Source: JBDSGC01 sp046594105
GTDB lineage: Bacteria > Acidobacteriota > Thermoanaerobaculia > Gp7-AA8
Length of the DNA stretch: 30,715 nucleotides
Reading direction: 5' to 3'
Assembly (NCBI GenBank): GCA_046594105.1
Contig: JBKJQB010000320.1
Span: 1-30,715 of the forward strand
Shown here: positions 15,429 to 22,699 of the stretch, one piece after another
Layout: every line of letters begins with the position of its first letter
Numbering within the stretch: position 1 is the stretch's first letter
Notes under the pieces: generated by a model
What the model was told of the DNA's origin: nothing
Database searches by the model: none
Seen by the model: only the letters and a program-made list of their open reading frames with translations
Translations under genes and position numbers: made by a program

Positions 15429-15908
15429 GTGCTACCGCGCAGCCCTGTTGGCGGCGATGGCGTGGACATCCCTTTCACTTCTTCCGACATCTGGTTGCTT
15501 CTATCCATCGCTCTTGCGGAGGATCAGCCACCGGTTCGCCTGAAGGACGTGCTCTTTGTCGGCGATGCGCTGCACAAAGCGGTGTTCACGCCGCAGGAAT
15601 TGCGCAGGGGACTCTCCAAGCTGACCAGGGCCAGCTTCGTCATCGATCGCGAAGGGACCTACTCGCTCACCCCGCAGGCACGCATCATCGTCGAAACCGC
15701 GCGCGCGAAGTCTGCCGATTGGCTGAGCCAGGGGAAACAGCTCGAGAGGCAACTCGGCGCGACGCGCGGGCCTGAGGACGCACCCGACTACGACGATCCG
15801 CGCTTCCCCTATCCGGCCCTGCCCGATCAAGCAGTGCGCGAAGCCACGGATCAGTACCGTATCGAGTTCGCCTCTTCCCTGGCAAGGCTGCGCCAGGACA
15901 GACCTTAG
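15429..15908 (+). CDS. Unrecognised protein, possible winged-helix fold
   Basis: 159 aa. I do not recognise a family. Residues 15-85 read like a winged helix-turn-helix: a first helix (SDIWLLLSIALAE), a second around DALHKAVFTPQELRRGLSKL, and a two-strand wing (ASFVIDREGTYSLTPQARII). The C-terminal half is helical and charged with a Pro-rich linker (DYDDPRFPYPALP). A small DNA-binding regulator is a plausible guess. The GTG at 15429 fits the -10 box at 15407; a second GTG at 15462, just before DIPFTSSD, is also possible. The TAG stop lies in the first bases of a family A repeat. Confidence 0.6.
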   Translation: MLPRSPVGGDGVDIPFTSSDIWLLLSIALAEDQPPVRLKDVLFVGDALHKAVFTPQELRRGLSKLTRASFVIDREGTYSLTPQARIIVETARAKSADWLSQGKQLERQLGATRGPEDAPDYDDPRFPYPALPDQAVREATDQYRIEFASSLARLRQDRP

Positions 15909-15984
15909 GCCGGCACGGCAGAACGTCTTGGAGCGTGATCTTGGCGAAGCCTTGGGCAACCAGCGCCGCCGGCCGTGCCGGCCG
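15905..15984 (-). repeat. Dispersed repeat family A, copy 3
   Basis: About 80 bp in the orientation opposite to 24575-24658. Its left end reads TTAGGCCGGCACGGC where the other copies read CTAGGAGCCxGCGCGGC, so this copy carries a GGCCGGCACGGC motif at both ends. The TAG is the stop codon of the preceding gene. Confidence 0.85.
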
Positions 15985-16007
15985 ATTCCCCCTTTCCTTT
16001 CGACGTC

Positions 16008-16013
16008 TATACT
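16008..16013 (+). promoter_or_regulatory. -10 element of thrA
   Basis: TATACT ends 12 nt before the ATG at 16026. The predicted leader is about 6 nt, too short for a usual ribosome-binding site. Confidence 0.5.
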
Positions 16014-16025
16014 CCACGGTCGTCC

Positions 16026-18563
16026 ATGAAAAACGTGGAGGTCTACAAATTCGGCGGCGTCGCCGTGGGCAGTCCTGCTGCGCTGCGGACGGCTCTCGAT
16101 CACGTGCAGCGTGCCGGCGTGCCGCTGGTCGTGGTGGTCTCCGCAATGAACGGCGTGACCGATTCGCTGCTACAGGCCGCAGAAAGTGCGGTCTGCGGCG
16201 ACCGGCCGGCGTCCGTGGCAATCGCAATGGAGTTCGAGCGGCGTCACGCCGATCTCGTCCGCGAACTGTTCCCCCACGATGCGCCAGCGAAGAAACTGCT
16301 CTCTCTCCTCGCCGACTGGACTGCAGAACTGCGATCGATGACCGACTCCATCGGCGTGCTGCGGGAGCTGACTCCGCGCGCGCAGGACGCCGTGGTGGCC
16401 CGCGGCGAGCGATTCATGGCCCGCCTTTTCGTCGCGCTGCTCCAGTCGAAGGGCATCGCCGCGCAGTACGTCGATGCCCTGGACCTGATCTTTGCGGAAC
16501 GGCGGCTCGGCACTCTCTGGCCTGATTTCGCAAAGTGCGAGCGCGCTGCGAAGAAAACGCTCGCGCCGCTCCTCGCGCAGGGAACGGTGGTCGTCGTCCC
16601 CGGCTACATCGGACAGGGGCAAGACGGCGAGGTGGTCACCCTCGGGCGCGGTGGCTCCGACTTTTCAGCCGCCACACTGGCTCGAAGTACCGGAGCGCGG
16701 CTCCTCACGCTCTTCAAGGAGGTCGACGGGCTGATGACCGCCGACCCGAAGAGTGTTCCCTCGGCTCGCGTGCTGCCCGAGCTCCACTACCGCGAAGCCG
16801 CGGAGCTGGCCTACTACGGCGCGAACGTTCTCCATCCGCGCACCATGATTCCGCTGGCCGATCGCAAGATCCCGCTGCTGGTGAGAAACACGTTTCGGGA
16901 AGGCGTCGCCGGAACGCGCATCGCGGCCGACGTCAAGGCGGGCAGCTATCCGGTCCGCGCGCTCACTGCCATCCGTAAGCAGGCGCTGCTCTCCATCGAG
17001 GGGGGCGGCATGATGGGCGTCCCCGGCGTGGCCGGTCGCGCCTTCAGCGCCCTCTCGGCAGCGGGACACTCCGTCTCCATGATCAGCCAGGCCTCCAGCG
17101 AAGCGAGCATCTGCTTCGTCCTTCCCGAGGAGGAGGCCGGGCACGCCATCGCTGCGCTGGAAGAAGCCTTCGCGCTGGAGCGGAAGATGAAACTGATCGA
17201 CCGCATCACGGCGGAAAAGAACGTTGCCCTCATCGCCGTGGTGGGGCTGGGGATGCGCGGCCGTCCGGGCATCGCGGCCCGAACGTTCTCCGCCCTCAGC
17301 GCCAGCGGCATCAACATCGTGGCCATCGCGCAGGGATCGTCGGAGCTGAACATCACGGTGGCCGTCGCGGAGTCGGACGCCACCGGCGCGCTGCAGTCTC
17401 TGCACGCGGAGTATCAGCTCGACAAAGTGCGGCCGCTGGCCGATACCACCGGTCGCGAGTCGAAACTCACGTTGATGGGTTTCGGCCAGATCGGACGCGC
17501 CCTGGCCGCCCAGCTCACCGCGCAGGAAAAGCATCTTCATCAGGAGATGGGGCTGGCCCTGAAGGTCACCGCGATCGCAGACCGGTCCGGCATCAGGATC
17601 GAGGAGAAGGGCTTCACCGCCGCGGCGCTCCGCCGCATGGCGAAGCAGAAGGCCAGCGGCGCTCCGCTTTTCGATCGCCGCTCTCCACTGACGCTCGGAC
17701 AGCTGCAGGAGATGATGCGTCAGGAGTTGTGGTTGCTGCCGTCGTACCGGCCCATCCTCGTCGATCTCACGTCCGAAGAGACCGCCCCGCTGATTCAGGA
17801 GGCGCTCGAGCGCGGATTCCATATCGTGCTCGCCAACAAGAAGCCGCTCGCCGTTCCGCAGATCGAGTACGACCGCCTGATGCAGACGGCGCGCGAGCGT
17901 GGACTCTCCATCCGCTACGAAGCCACCGCGGGCGCCGGACTTCCAGTGCTCGATACGCTGGCCAAACTGCAGGAGGCCGGCGATCGCGTCACCACCATCC
18001 TCGGCTGCTTCTCCGGCACACTGGGGTTTCTCATGACCGCGCTCGAAGACGGGACGCCGTTCGCCGATGCGGTCCGCAACGCCTGGAAGCTGGGATACAC
18101 CGAGCCCGATCCACGAGACGACCTTTCCGGCATGGACGTCGCCCGCAAGGCGCTGATCCTCGCACGGAGCCTGGGCATGCGCGCCGAGCTGGCCGACATC
18201 GCGGTCGAGCCGTTGTTCGGCGCGGAAGTCGACGATCCCGACCCGGCCACGTTCGTCAGCAATCTGCGCGCACTCAACGACGACTTCGCGGAGCGGATCG
18301 AGCGGGCGCGCCGCGCGCGAAAAGTCCTGCGTTACGTCGCCAGCATCTCGCGCCGCTCCATCCGCGTGGGGCTGGAAGCAGTCCCCTCAGACTCGCCGAT
18401 GGGAGCGCTGCGCGGCACCGCAAACCAAGTGGTCATCCACTCCCGCCGCTACGCAACCAACCCGCTCATCGTGACCGGACCGGGCGCCGGCGCAGACGTC
18501 ACGGCATCCGGCGTGCTGAACGACATCGTGGCCATCACGCTGGAAGAACGAAGAAAACGTTAG
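16026..18563 (+). CDS. thrA: Bifunctional aspartate kinase-homoserine dehydrogenase
   Basis: 845 aa. It catalyses the first and third steps of threonine/methionine synthesis: aspartate to aspartyl-phosphate, and aspartate-semialdehyde to homoserine. The kinase domain (1 to about 280) starts MKNVEVYKFGG and has GRGGSDFSAATLA. Two ACT-type regulatory repeats (about 320-460; SIEGGGMMGVPGVAGRAF and VVGLGMRGRPGIAARTF) follow. The dehydrogenase domain from about 480 has the nucleotide-binding GFGQIG (485-490), ILANKKPLA, GCFSGTLGFL and GYTEPDPRDDLSGMDVARKA, almost as in E. coli ThrA. The usual KFGGTSV reads KFGGVAV, so a residue near the kinase active site has changed. The ATG at 16026 is preferred because the fold starts there. 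A family A repeat lies upstream and composite repeats lie downstream. Confidence 0.95.
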   Translation: MKNVEVYKFGGVAVGSPAALRTALDHVQRAGVPLVVVVSAMNGVTDSLLQAAESAVCGDRPASVAIAMEFERRHADLVRELFPHDAPAKKLLSLLADWTAELRSMTDSIGVLRELTPRAQDAVVARGERFMARLFVALLQSKGIAAQYVDALDLIFAERRLGTLWPDFAKCERAAKKTLAPLLAQGTVVVVPGYIGQGQDGEVVTLGRGGSDFSAATLARSTGARLLTLFKEVDGLMTADPKSVPSARVLPELHYREAAELAYYGANVLHPRTMIPLADRKIPLLVRNTFREGVAGTRIAADVKAGSYPVRALTAIRKQALLSIEGGGMMGVPGVAGRAFSALSAAGHSVSMISQASSEASICFVLPEEEAGHAIAALEEAFALERKMKLIDRITAEKNVALIAVVGLGMRGRPGIAARTFSALSASGINIVAIAQGSSELNITVAVAESDATGALQSLHAEYQLDKVRPLADTTGRESKLTLMGFGQIGRALAAQLTAQEKHLHQEMGLALKVTAIADRSGIRIEEKGFTAAALRRMAKQKASGAPLFDRRSPLTLGQLQEMMRQELWLLPSYRPILVDLTSEETAPLIQEALERGFHIVLANKKPLAVPQIEYDRLMQTARERGLSIRYEATAGAGLPVLDTLAKLQEAGDRVTTILGCFSGTLGFLMTALEDGTPFADAVRNAWKLGYTEPDPRDDLSGMDVARKALILARSLGMRAELADIAVEPLFGAEVDDPDPATFVSNLRALNDDFAERIERARRARKVLRYVASISRRSIRVGLEAVPSDSPMGALRGTANQVVIHSRRYATNPLIVTGPGAGADVTASGVLNDIVAITLEERRKR

Positions 18564-18649
18564 AGGGCGCCGAAGGATCTGCAACGTCGCAGCCGTGGGT
18601 TCGATTTTCCCCTCATTAAGATGAGAGGCGCTCCTTCGACGAAGCAGGA

Positions 18650-18912
18650 CCCCTCATCCCCGCTTCGCGGACCTTCTCCCCTTGTGAGGGGAGAAGGACA
18701 CTCGACGAGGAGGCTCCCGTTTCTCACCATCAATGGCTGCGTCTGGCTGGAAACCGACGCCACGGCCGGCATGGATGCCGGCGCTACGTTCGCTTCGCTC
18801 AAAACCGCGGAGCGCATGTTCATCTGCAATCGAAGGCGGCTCAGTGAACACGACTGAGGCGAAAATCGTGGCGGACGCTTTGCGAACCAACGCCGCCGGC
18901 CGTGCCGGCCTA
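18650..18912. repeat. Composite dispersed repeat, copy 1 (fills the 18564-18909 gap)
   Basis: The left part (18650-18735) and right part (about 18826-18912) match the left and right parts of 28378-28634 in the same order; the middle differs. The left part contains a perfect 10-bp hairpin CCTTCTCCCC/GGGGAGAAGG (18672-18681, 18688-18697). The right part ends in GCCGCCGGCCGTGCCGGCC; its last bases, CTA, are the stop codon of the minus-strand permease gene. No gene is seen in this gap. Confidence 0.8.
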
Positions 18913-20022
18913 CCCTCTCTCCGTGCGGACCTGCAGCGTGCGCTTGTAGATGTCGATGATGGACATGATCAGCGAGAACACCACCGGTCCGATGACCAGT
19001 CCGACGAAGCCGAAGGCCTGGATCCCGCCGAGGATGGAGAAGAGAAGGGGAATGGCGGGAAGCTCCGCTTTCCCTTTCATCACCCAGGGCCGGACGACGT
19101 TGTCGACCACCGAGACAACCAGCAGTCCCCAGAGCAGAAGAAAAATCGGAGCCCAGTAACCGCGATCGCCTGACGATGCGCTGATGAAGAGGTAGACCGT
19201 GGCTGGAACCCAGATCACCGCGGCGCCGACCATCGGAAGCAATCCGAGAATGGTGGCCACCGCGCCCCAGAAGGCGGCGCCGGGAACACCGGTGATGGCC
19301 AGCCCGATTCCGGTGGCCACACCCTGAGCCAGCGCGCTGAAAATCTGCCCTCGGAACGTTGCGTCGATCACTTCCTTGAGCTTCTCGCTGAACTCGCGGT
19401 CGTAGCGTTCCGGCAGAGGCGACAGCGCGGCAAGCTCCTCCAGAATCGCTTCTCCCTCCACGTAGAAAAAATACGCTGCCAGCAGAACGAGCGCGAGTTC
19501 CAGAAAGAGGCCGGCAATGCCGCCGAGCAGCAGCGCGCTGTGCGATGCGACCCATGCCGGCACGGCGCGAGCCACGGGGAGCAGCAGCCGCTCAGGGCTG
19601 AGCGTGGCGGGATCGAACGTCGGAGCAATTCTGCGAATCCACTGCAGTCGTGATGTCAGGTCGATCCGGTGGAGCATCTTCTGCGCATCGACCGATTGCA
19701 GGCGCTGGATCACGGCGCCGGACTGCTGCGCCAGAAGAACGCCGACGATCGTGAAGGGAATGACCACCAGCAGGGTCACCCCGATGAGCATGACCACCGC
19801 CGACCGGGCTGGCTTCCCCTGCATGCGATCGCGCAGGCGGCGGTAGGTGGGGAATGTCAACGTGACCAGAATCGCGCCGAGCAGGATCGCGGTGATGAAC
19901 GGGCGGACGATGATGAATGCCACCACCAGCAGCGCGATCGCCAGCAAGCCGAAGAAAATGATGCCGGTCAGCCGCCATTCGCGCCGCTCCGGTCGCCGTG
20001 CTGCTTCCGAGTCCTCGCTCAT
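18910..20022 (-). CDS. AI-2E family transporter (UPF0118 membrane permease)
   Basis: 370 aa with about seven to eight hydrophobic helices: paired N-terminal helices (about 18-62), one near 80-105, a soluble stretch (about 110-175), a helix at 185-212, and a C-terminal bundle (about 240-350) with GVPGAAFWGAVATILGLLP, WVPATVYLF, VDNVVRPWVMKGKAELPAIP and GPVVFSLIMSII. The D-N-x-V-R-P motif is characteristic of this family, whose members include autoinducer-2 exporters, Na+/H+ antiporters and unassigned permeases; the substrate cannot be read from sequence. ATG 20022 is chosen over the start at 20085 because a -10 box (TACAAA on the minus strand) lies 8 nt before it, making the mRNA leaderless. 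Its TAG stop lies in the end of the composite repeat. Confidence 0.85.
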   Translation of the reverse strand: MSEDSEAARRPERREWRLTGIIFFGLLAIALLVVAFIIVRPFITAILLGAILVTLTFPTYRRLRDRMQGKPARSAVVMLIGVTLLVVIPFTIVGVLLAQQSGAVIQRLQSVDAQKMLHRIDLTSRLQWIRRIAPTFDPATLSPERLLLPVARAVPAWVASHSALLLGGIAGLFLELALVLLAAYFFYVEGEAILEELAALSPLPERYDREFSEKLKEVIDATFRGQIFSALAQGVATGIGLAITGVPGAAFWGAVATILGLLPMVGAAVIWVPATVYLFISASSGDRGYWAPIFLLLWGLLVVSVVDNVVRPWVMKGKAELPAIPLLFSILGGIQAFGFVGLVIGPVVFSLIMSIIDIYKRTLQVRTERG

Positions 20023-20030
20023 GGGGATGA

Positions 20031-20036
20031 TTTGTA
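20031..20036 (-). promoter_or_regulatory. -10 element of the AI-2E family gene
   Basis: On the minus strand TACAAA is followed by 8 nt and then the ATG at 20022. The transcription start is expected within a base or two of the start codon. Confidence 0.5.
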
Positions 20037-20237
20037 CCACCCCGGCGTGCGGACTGGAACCTCCACCCGATTCCGGCCGGCCCATCGTGCCATGCGTCCG
20101 AGCACGCGCGACAGGAGCGCGCGCGCCCGGACTCGAGGACTGAAATGCCGATGAGAGCGAGCAGGCGATTCCGAGCGCGACGGAGCAGAGGAGCCACGAT
20201 CCGCGTTCGCAGCAGGATGGGTGTGAGCAATGCGGGC

Positions 20238-20243
20238 TAGAAT
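20238..20243 (+). promoter_or_regulatory. -10 element of the ITPase gene
   Basis: TAGAAT ends 9 nt before the ATG at 20253. The 23 bases just upstream (20215-20237) match 95-117 at 21 positions. Confidence 0.5.
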
Positions 20244-20252
20244 CCCACCCCC

Positions 20253-20834
20253 ATGCCCGACCGCGACAAATTGATCCTCGTCTCTTCCAACCCGAACAAA
20301 GGCATCGAGGCCGAGAGGATCCTCGGGCAGCCGGTGTTGCGGGTCTCCATCAACCTTCCGGAGATTCAGGCGGCGACGGTCGAGGACATCACCCGCTACA
20401 AGCTGGAGATCGCCAAAACCAAGGGTTACAAACGTCTTGTCGTCGAAGACGTATCCCTCGGCTTCGAGGAGCTCGGCAACTTTCCAGGCCCTTACGTGAA
20501 GTGGCTGCTCGAGGCTGCTGGCGGACAGGGTCTGGCCGCCATCGCCTACGCCCTCAACAACCGCAAAGCGAAAGCGCAGTGCTGCGTCGCCTACTGGAAC
20601 GGCTCCGAAGGAAAGATCTTTCTCGGGGAATGCTCGGGTGAGATTCTGGTGGAGCCACGAGGAGCTCGGGTCTTCGGATGGGACGCCTGGTTCCAGCCAG
20701 CCGGTACAGAGCAGACCTTTGCCGAAATGTCCGACGATCAGAAGGATGCGATTTCCCACCGCGGCGACGCCTACCGCCAACTGGCCGCGCACCTGATCGC
20801 AGAGCAGAGTGCCCAGTCTGCGGGACAGTCCTGA
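20253..20834 (+). CDS. HAM1/ITPA-family non-canonical purine NTP pyrophosphatase
   Basis: 193 aa. It hydrolyses dITP, ITP and XTP to monophosphates and keeps deaminated purines out of DNA and RNA. Visible motifs in order: SSNPNKGIEAERIL (nucleotide-binding start), VVEDVSLGFEELGNFPGPYVKW with the catalytic Asp region, GWDAWFQPAG, QTFAEMS and ISHRGDA near the end. PGPYVKWLL and FGWDxWFQP resemble the eukaryotic/archaeal ITPA branch more than E. coli RdgB, which has PGI/V and GYDP. The usual final Asp-Pro in GWDP is Asp-Ala here. The start is fixed by the -10 box 9 nt upstream. It is divergent from the AI-2E gene. Confidence 0.85.
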   Translation: MPDRDKLILVSSNPNKGIEAERILGQPVLRVSINLPEIQAATVEDITRYKLEIAKTKGYKRLVVEDVSLGFEELGNFPGPYVKWLLEAAGGQGLAAIAYALNNRKAKAQCCVAYWNGSEGKIFLGECSGEILVEPRGARVFGWDAWFQPAGTEQTFAEMSDDQKDAISHRGDAYRQLAAHLIAEQSAQSAGQS

Positions 20835-20878
20835 GTCCGCACGAGGACACCCTCCAAACCAATCCTCAAATCCCTGCG

Positions 20879-20884
20879 TATAAC
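20879..20884 (+). promoter_or_regulatory. -10 element upstream of the small acidic protein gene
   Basis: TATAAC in an A/T-rich patch, about 50 nt after the ITPase stop. Together with the terminator at 21189-21213 it frames a short transcript of roughly 320 nt. Confidence 0.4.
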
Positions 20885-20986
20885 TAATTGAAATCAAGGA
20901 CTCTTGCCGTATCTCCCCTTGGCAGGAGCTTTGAACTGATGATGGCAGCCTCGGAGAATCCGAGGCGCAGTCGAAAGGACTCCCAA

Positions 20987-21160
20987 ATGTGGGTTTACGA
21001 CGGCGACGAATGGTTGGATGAAAACGCAACGACTCCGGAAGCGAAGCCTGAGAACACGAATCCGCGCCGGGAGGAGTTCTATCCTGAGCTCCAGGTGATC
21101 GAAGTGGAGATCGTCCCGCCAACGCGCACGCAGTACATTCCGATGCTTCCGCTCCACTGA
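20987..21160 (+). CDS. Small acidic protein of unknown function
   Basis: 57 aa, starting MWVYDGDEWLDE and ending TRTQYIPMLPLH. The frame is open upstream, with alternative starts at ATG 20939 (AGGAG 11 nt before it, 73 aa) and TTG 20888 (90 aa). I prefer ATG 20987 because AAAGGA lies about 8 nt upstream and the extra residues of the longer forms are low in hydrophobic content. I do not recognise the family. A promoter-like box upstream and a strong terminator 29 nt downstream argue that it is a real single-gene unit. Confidence 0.5.
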   Translation: MWVYDGDEWLDENATTPEAKPENTNPRREEFYPELQVIEVEIVPPTRTQYIPMLPLH

Positions 21161-21188
21161 TCCTTCTCACGGACTCTTAACGACGCAG

Positions 21189-21220
21189 ACGCCGCGCCTC
21201 TCTGGCGCGGCGTTTGATTT
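21189..21220 (+). terminator. Rho-independent terminator after the small protein gene
   Basis: A 10-bp stem (GCCGCGCC/GGCGCGGC core, 21191-21198 and 21204-21211, extended by two pairs) with loop TCTCT is followed by a T-rich run broken by GA (TTTGATTTTG). Confidence 0.85.
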
Positions 21221-21243
21221 TGTGGCGGCCGCCCTTCGCGCTT

Positions 21244-21768
21244 CTACCCCGACTGGCGCAGCCAGCGCTCGATCGCTTCGATGGCGCGATCGTTCTTGAA
21301 GTTGTACCACCCTCGTTCCAGAGCCCGATCGAGAGAGAGGGCCTGGCGAAACTCTTCGGGCGACTGAACTGCGGCGTCAAGGCGCTGACGCTGCGGAGGT
21401 TCGAGCGCCGCCGTGAAGGCGCGACGATCGGCCTCGTCGGAAACCGGCGTGCGTGCTGGGACGCGGCGAAAGCGAGGAGGCGTCAGCGCGGCGCCGCCCC
21501 GCACATCGACAACCTCGCCGCTTTCGGTATCGAGGTAGTGCGCGATCTGCCCCGAGTCATCGAGGAAGGCCACGGTCAGACCTTCGATGTCGACATCGAT
21601 CCCGGCGGACGACCGAACCGGGACTGATTTCGCCACGGGCGTCGCCACAGGCTTGACCCATCCACTGTTGCGCGCGAGGAACTCCTGCTCGCGCCCCACG
21701 GCGTCCTCTTTCCTCCGGCGATTCCAAACGCGCCAGATCAGCCGGATCTTCTGCATCAGGGTGGGCAT
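21244..21768 (-). CDS. UPF0158 family protein
   Basis: 174 aa. The middle has VDIEGLTVAFLDDSG then IAHYLDTESGEVV, typical of UPF0158, and the C terminus reads ERGWYNFKNDRAIEAIERWL, the Trp-rich ending of the family. The first 50 residues are basic (MQKIRLIWRVWNRRRK). Function is unknown. ATG 21768 is chosen because a -10 box ends 8 nt before it; the same frame stays open far upstream, but that part lies antisense to murQ and is spurious. It is divergent from murQ with only 27 bp between start codons. Confidence 0.75.
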   Translation of the reverse strand: MPTLMQKIRLIWRVWNRRRKEDAVGREQEFLARNSGWVKPVATPVAKSVPVRSSAGIDVDIEGLTVAFLDDSGQIAHYLDTESGEVVDVRGGAALTPPRFRRVPARTPVSDEADRRAFTAALEPPQRQRLDAAVQSPEEFRQALSLDRALERGWYNFKNDRAIEAIERWLRQSG

Positions 21769-21776
21769 GTCAGCGG

Positions 21777-21786
21777 ATGATATCTT
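21777..21786. promoter_or_regulatory. Bidirectional promoter: overlapping -10 boxes for UPF0158 gene and murQ
   Basis: The plus-strand box TATCTT (21781-21786) ends 9 nt before the murQ ATG at 21796. The minus-strand box TATCAT (complement of 21777-21782) ends 8 nt before the ATG at 21768. They overlap by the two bases TA inside a GATATC palindrome. Both mRNAs would be leaderless or nearly so. Confidence 0.55.
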
Positions 21787-21795
21787 CGTCGGAGT

Positions 21796-22668
21796 ATGAG
21801 TCAGGACCGGCTCGATGAGAGCCTGAACATCGATCAGCTGCCGGCCCGCGACATCGTGCGCATCATCCAGGAGCAGGATGCGCTCGTTCCCGCCGCGGTG
21901 GCCGCCGAAGCCGACCGCATCGCCCGGGCCATCGACCTGATCGTGGAACGGATCGCGCACGGCGGTCGACTGGTCTATGTCGGAGCGGGAACCAGTGGCC
22001 GGATCGCCATGCTGGACGCGGCCGAGCTTCCTCCGACCTACGGCGTCGATCCTTCGCTGGTCAGCGTGATGCTCGCCGGCGGATCGACCGCCTTCCTCAA
22101 TGCGGTGGAGGGGGCGGAGGACGACGAAGAGGCCGGAATCGCGGAGATCAACCAGCGCGTCAGCGGCGACGACGCGGTCATCGGAATCGCCGCTTCGGGA
22201 ACCACGCCGTACACCGTTGCCGCCATCCGTCGCGCCAACATGCTCGGAGCTTTGACCATCGCCGTGACGTCGGTGGCAGGATCGCCTCTGGCCGCGGAAG
22301 CGGACATCGCCATCACCCCGCAAACCGGCCCCGAGGTCATCATGGGCTCCTCGCGAATGAAGAGCGGCTCCGCGCAGAAGCTCGTCCTCAACACGATCTC
22401 CACCGGCGTGATGATCCGTCTGGGCAAGGTCTATTCGAATCTGATGACGGAGATGCCGGCAACGAATGAGAAGCTGCGAGCCCGCGCGGTGCGCATGGTG
22501 GAACTGGTAGCGAACGTTCCACGCCCCATCGCCGCGCAGGCAGTCCGCGACGCCGGCGGTGAGGTCAAGCTCGCTTCTGTGATTGCGCGCAGAAAGATCG
22601 GTACCGAAGAGGCGCGCGGTCTGCTCGCTCGCCACCAGGGCAACCTGCGCAAGGCCTTGGAATCGTGA
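21796..22668 (+). CDS. murQ: N-acetylmuramic acid 6-phosphate etherase
   Basis: 290 aa, the usual length. It cleaves the lactyl ether of MurNAc-6-phosphate to give GlcNAc-6-phosphate and D-lactate in recycling of cell-wall sugars. Motifs: RLVYVGAGTSGRIAMLDAAE (SIS sugar-phosphate fold, about 58-77) and AELPPTYG with the catalytic Glu, GAEDDEEAG with the second Glu, GIAASGTTPYT (131-141 region), and GPEVIMGSSRMKSGSAQKL. The C-terminal helical part ends RHQGNLRKALES. It is the first gene of a murQ-nagA-nagB run; no kinase (murK) or PTS gene is in the window, so the sugar phosphate must be made elsewhere. The start lies 9 nt after a -10 box. Confidence 0.95.
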   Translation: MSQDRLDESLNIDQLPARDIVRIIQEQDALVPAAVAAEADRIARAIDLIVERIAHGGRLVYVGAGTSGRIAMLDAAELPPTYGVDPSLVSVMLAGGSTAFLNAVEGAEDDEEAGIAEINQRVSGDDAVIGIAASGTTPYTVAAIRRANMLGALTIAVTSVAGSPLAAEADIAITPQTGPEVIMGSSRMKSGSAQKLVLNTISTGVMIRLGKVYSNLMTEMPATNEKLRARAVRMVELVANVPRPIAAQAVRDAGGEVKLASVIARRKIGTEEARGLLARHQGNLRKALES

Positions 22669-22699
22669 TGGTCGCTGCACCGTGGGGAGAATCGCCTGC

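Noticed and set aside
16665..17822. Long minus-strand frame inside thrA
   Set aside because: Shadow of a certain gene; translation is low-complexity and His/Gly-rich.
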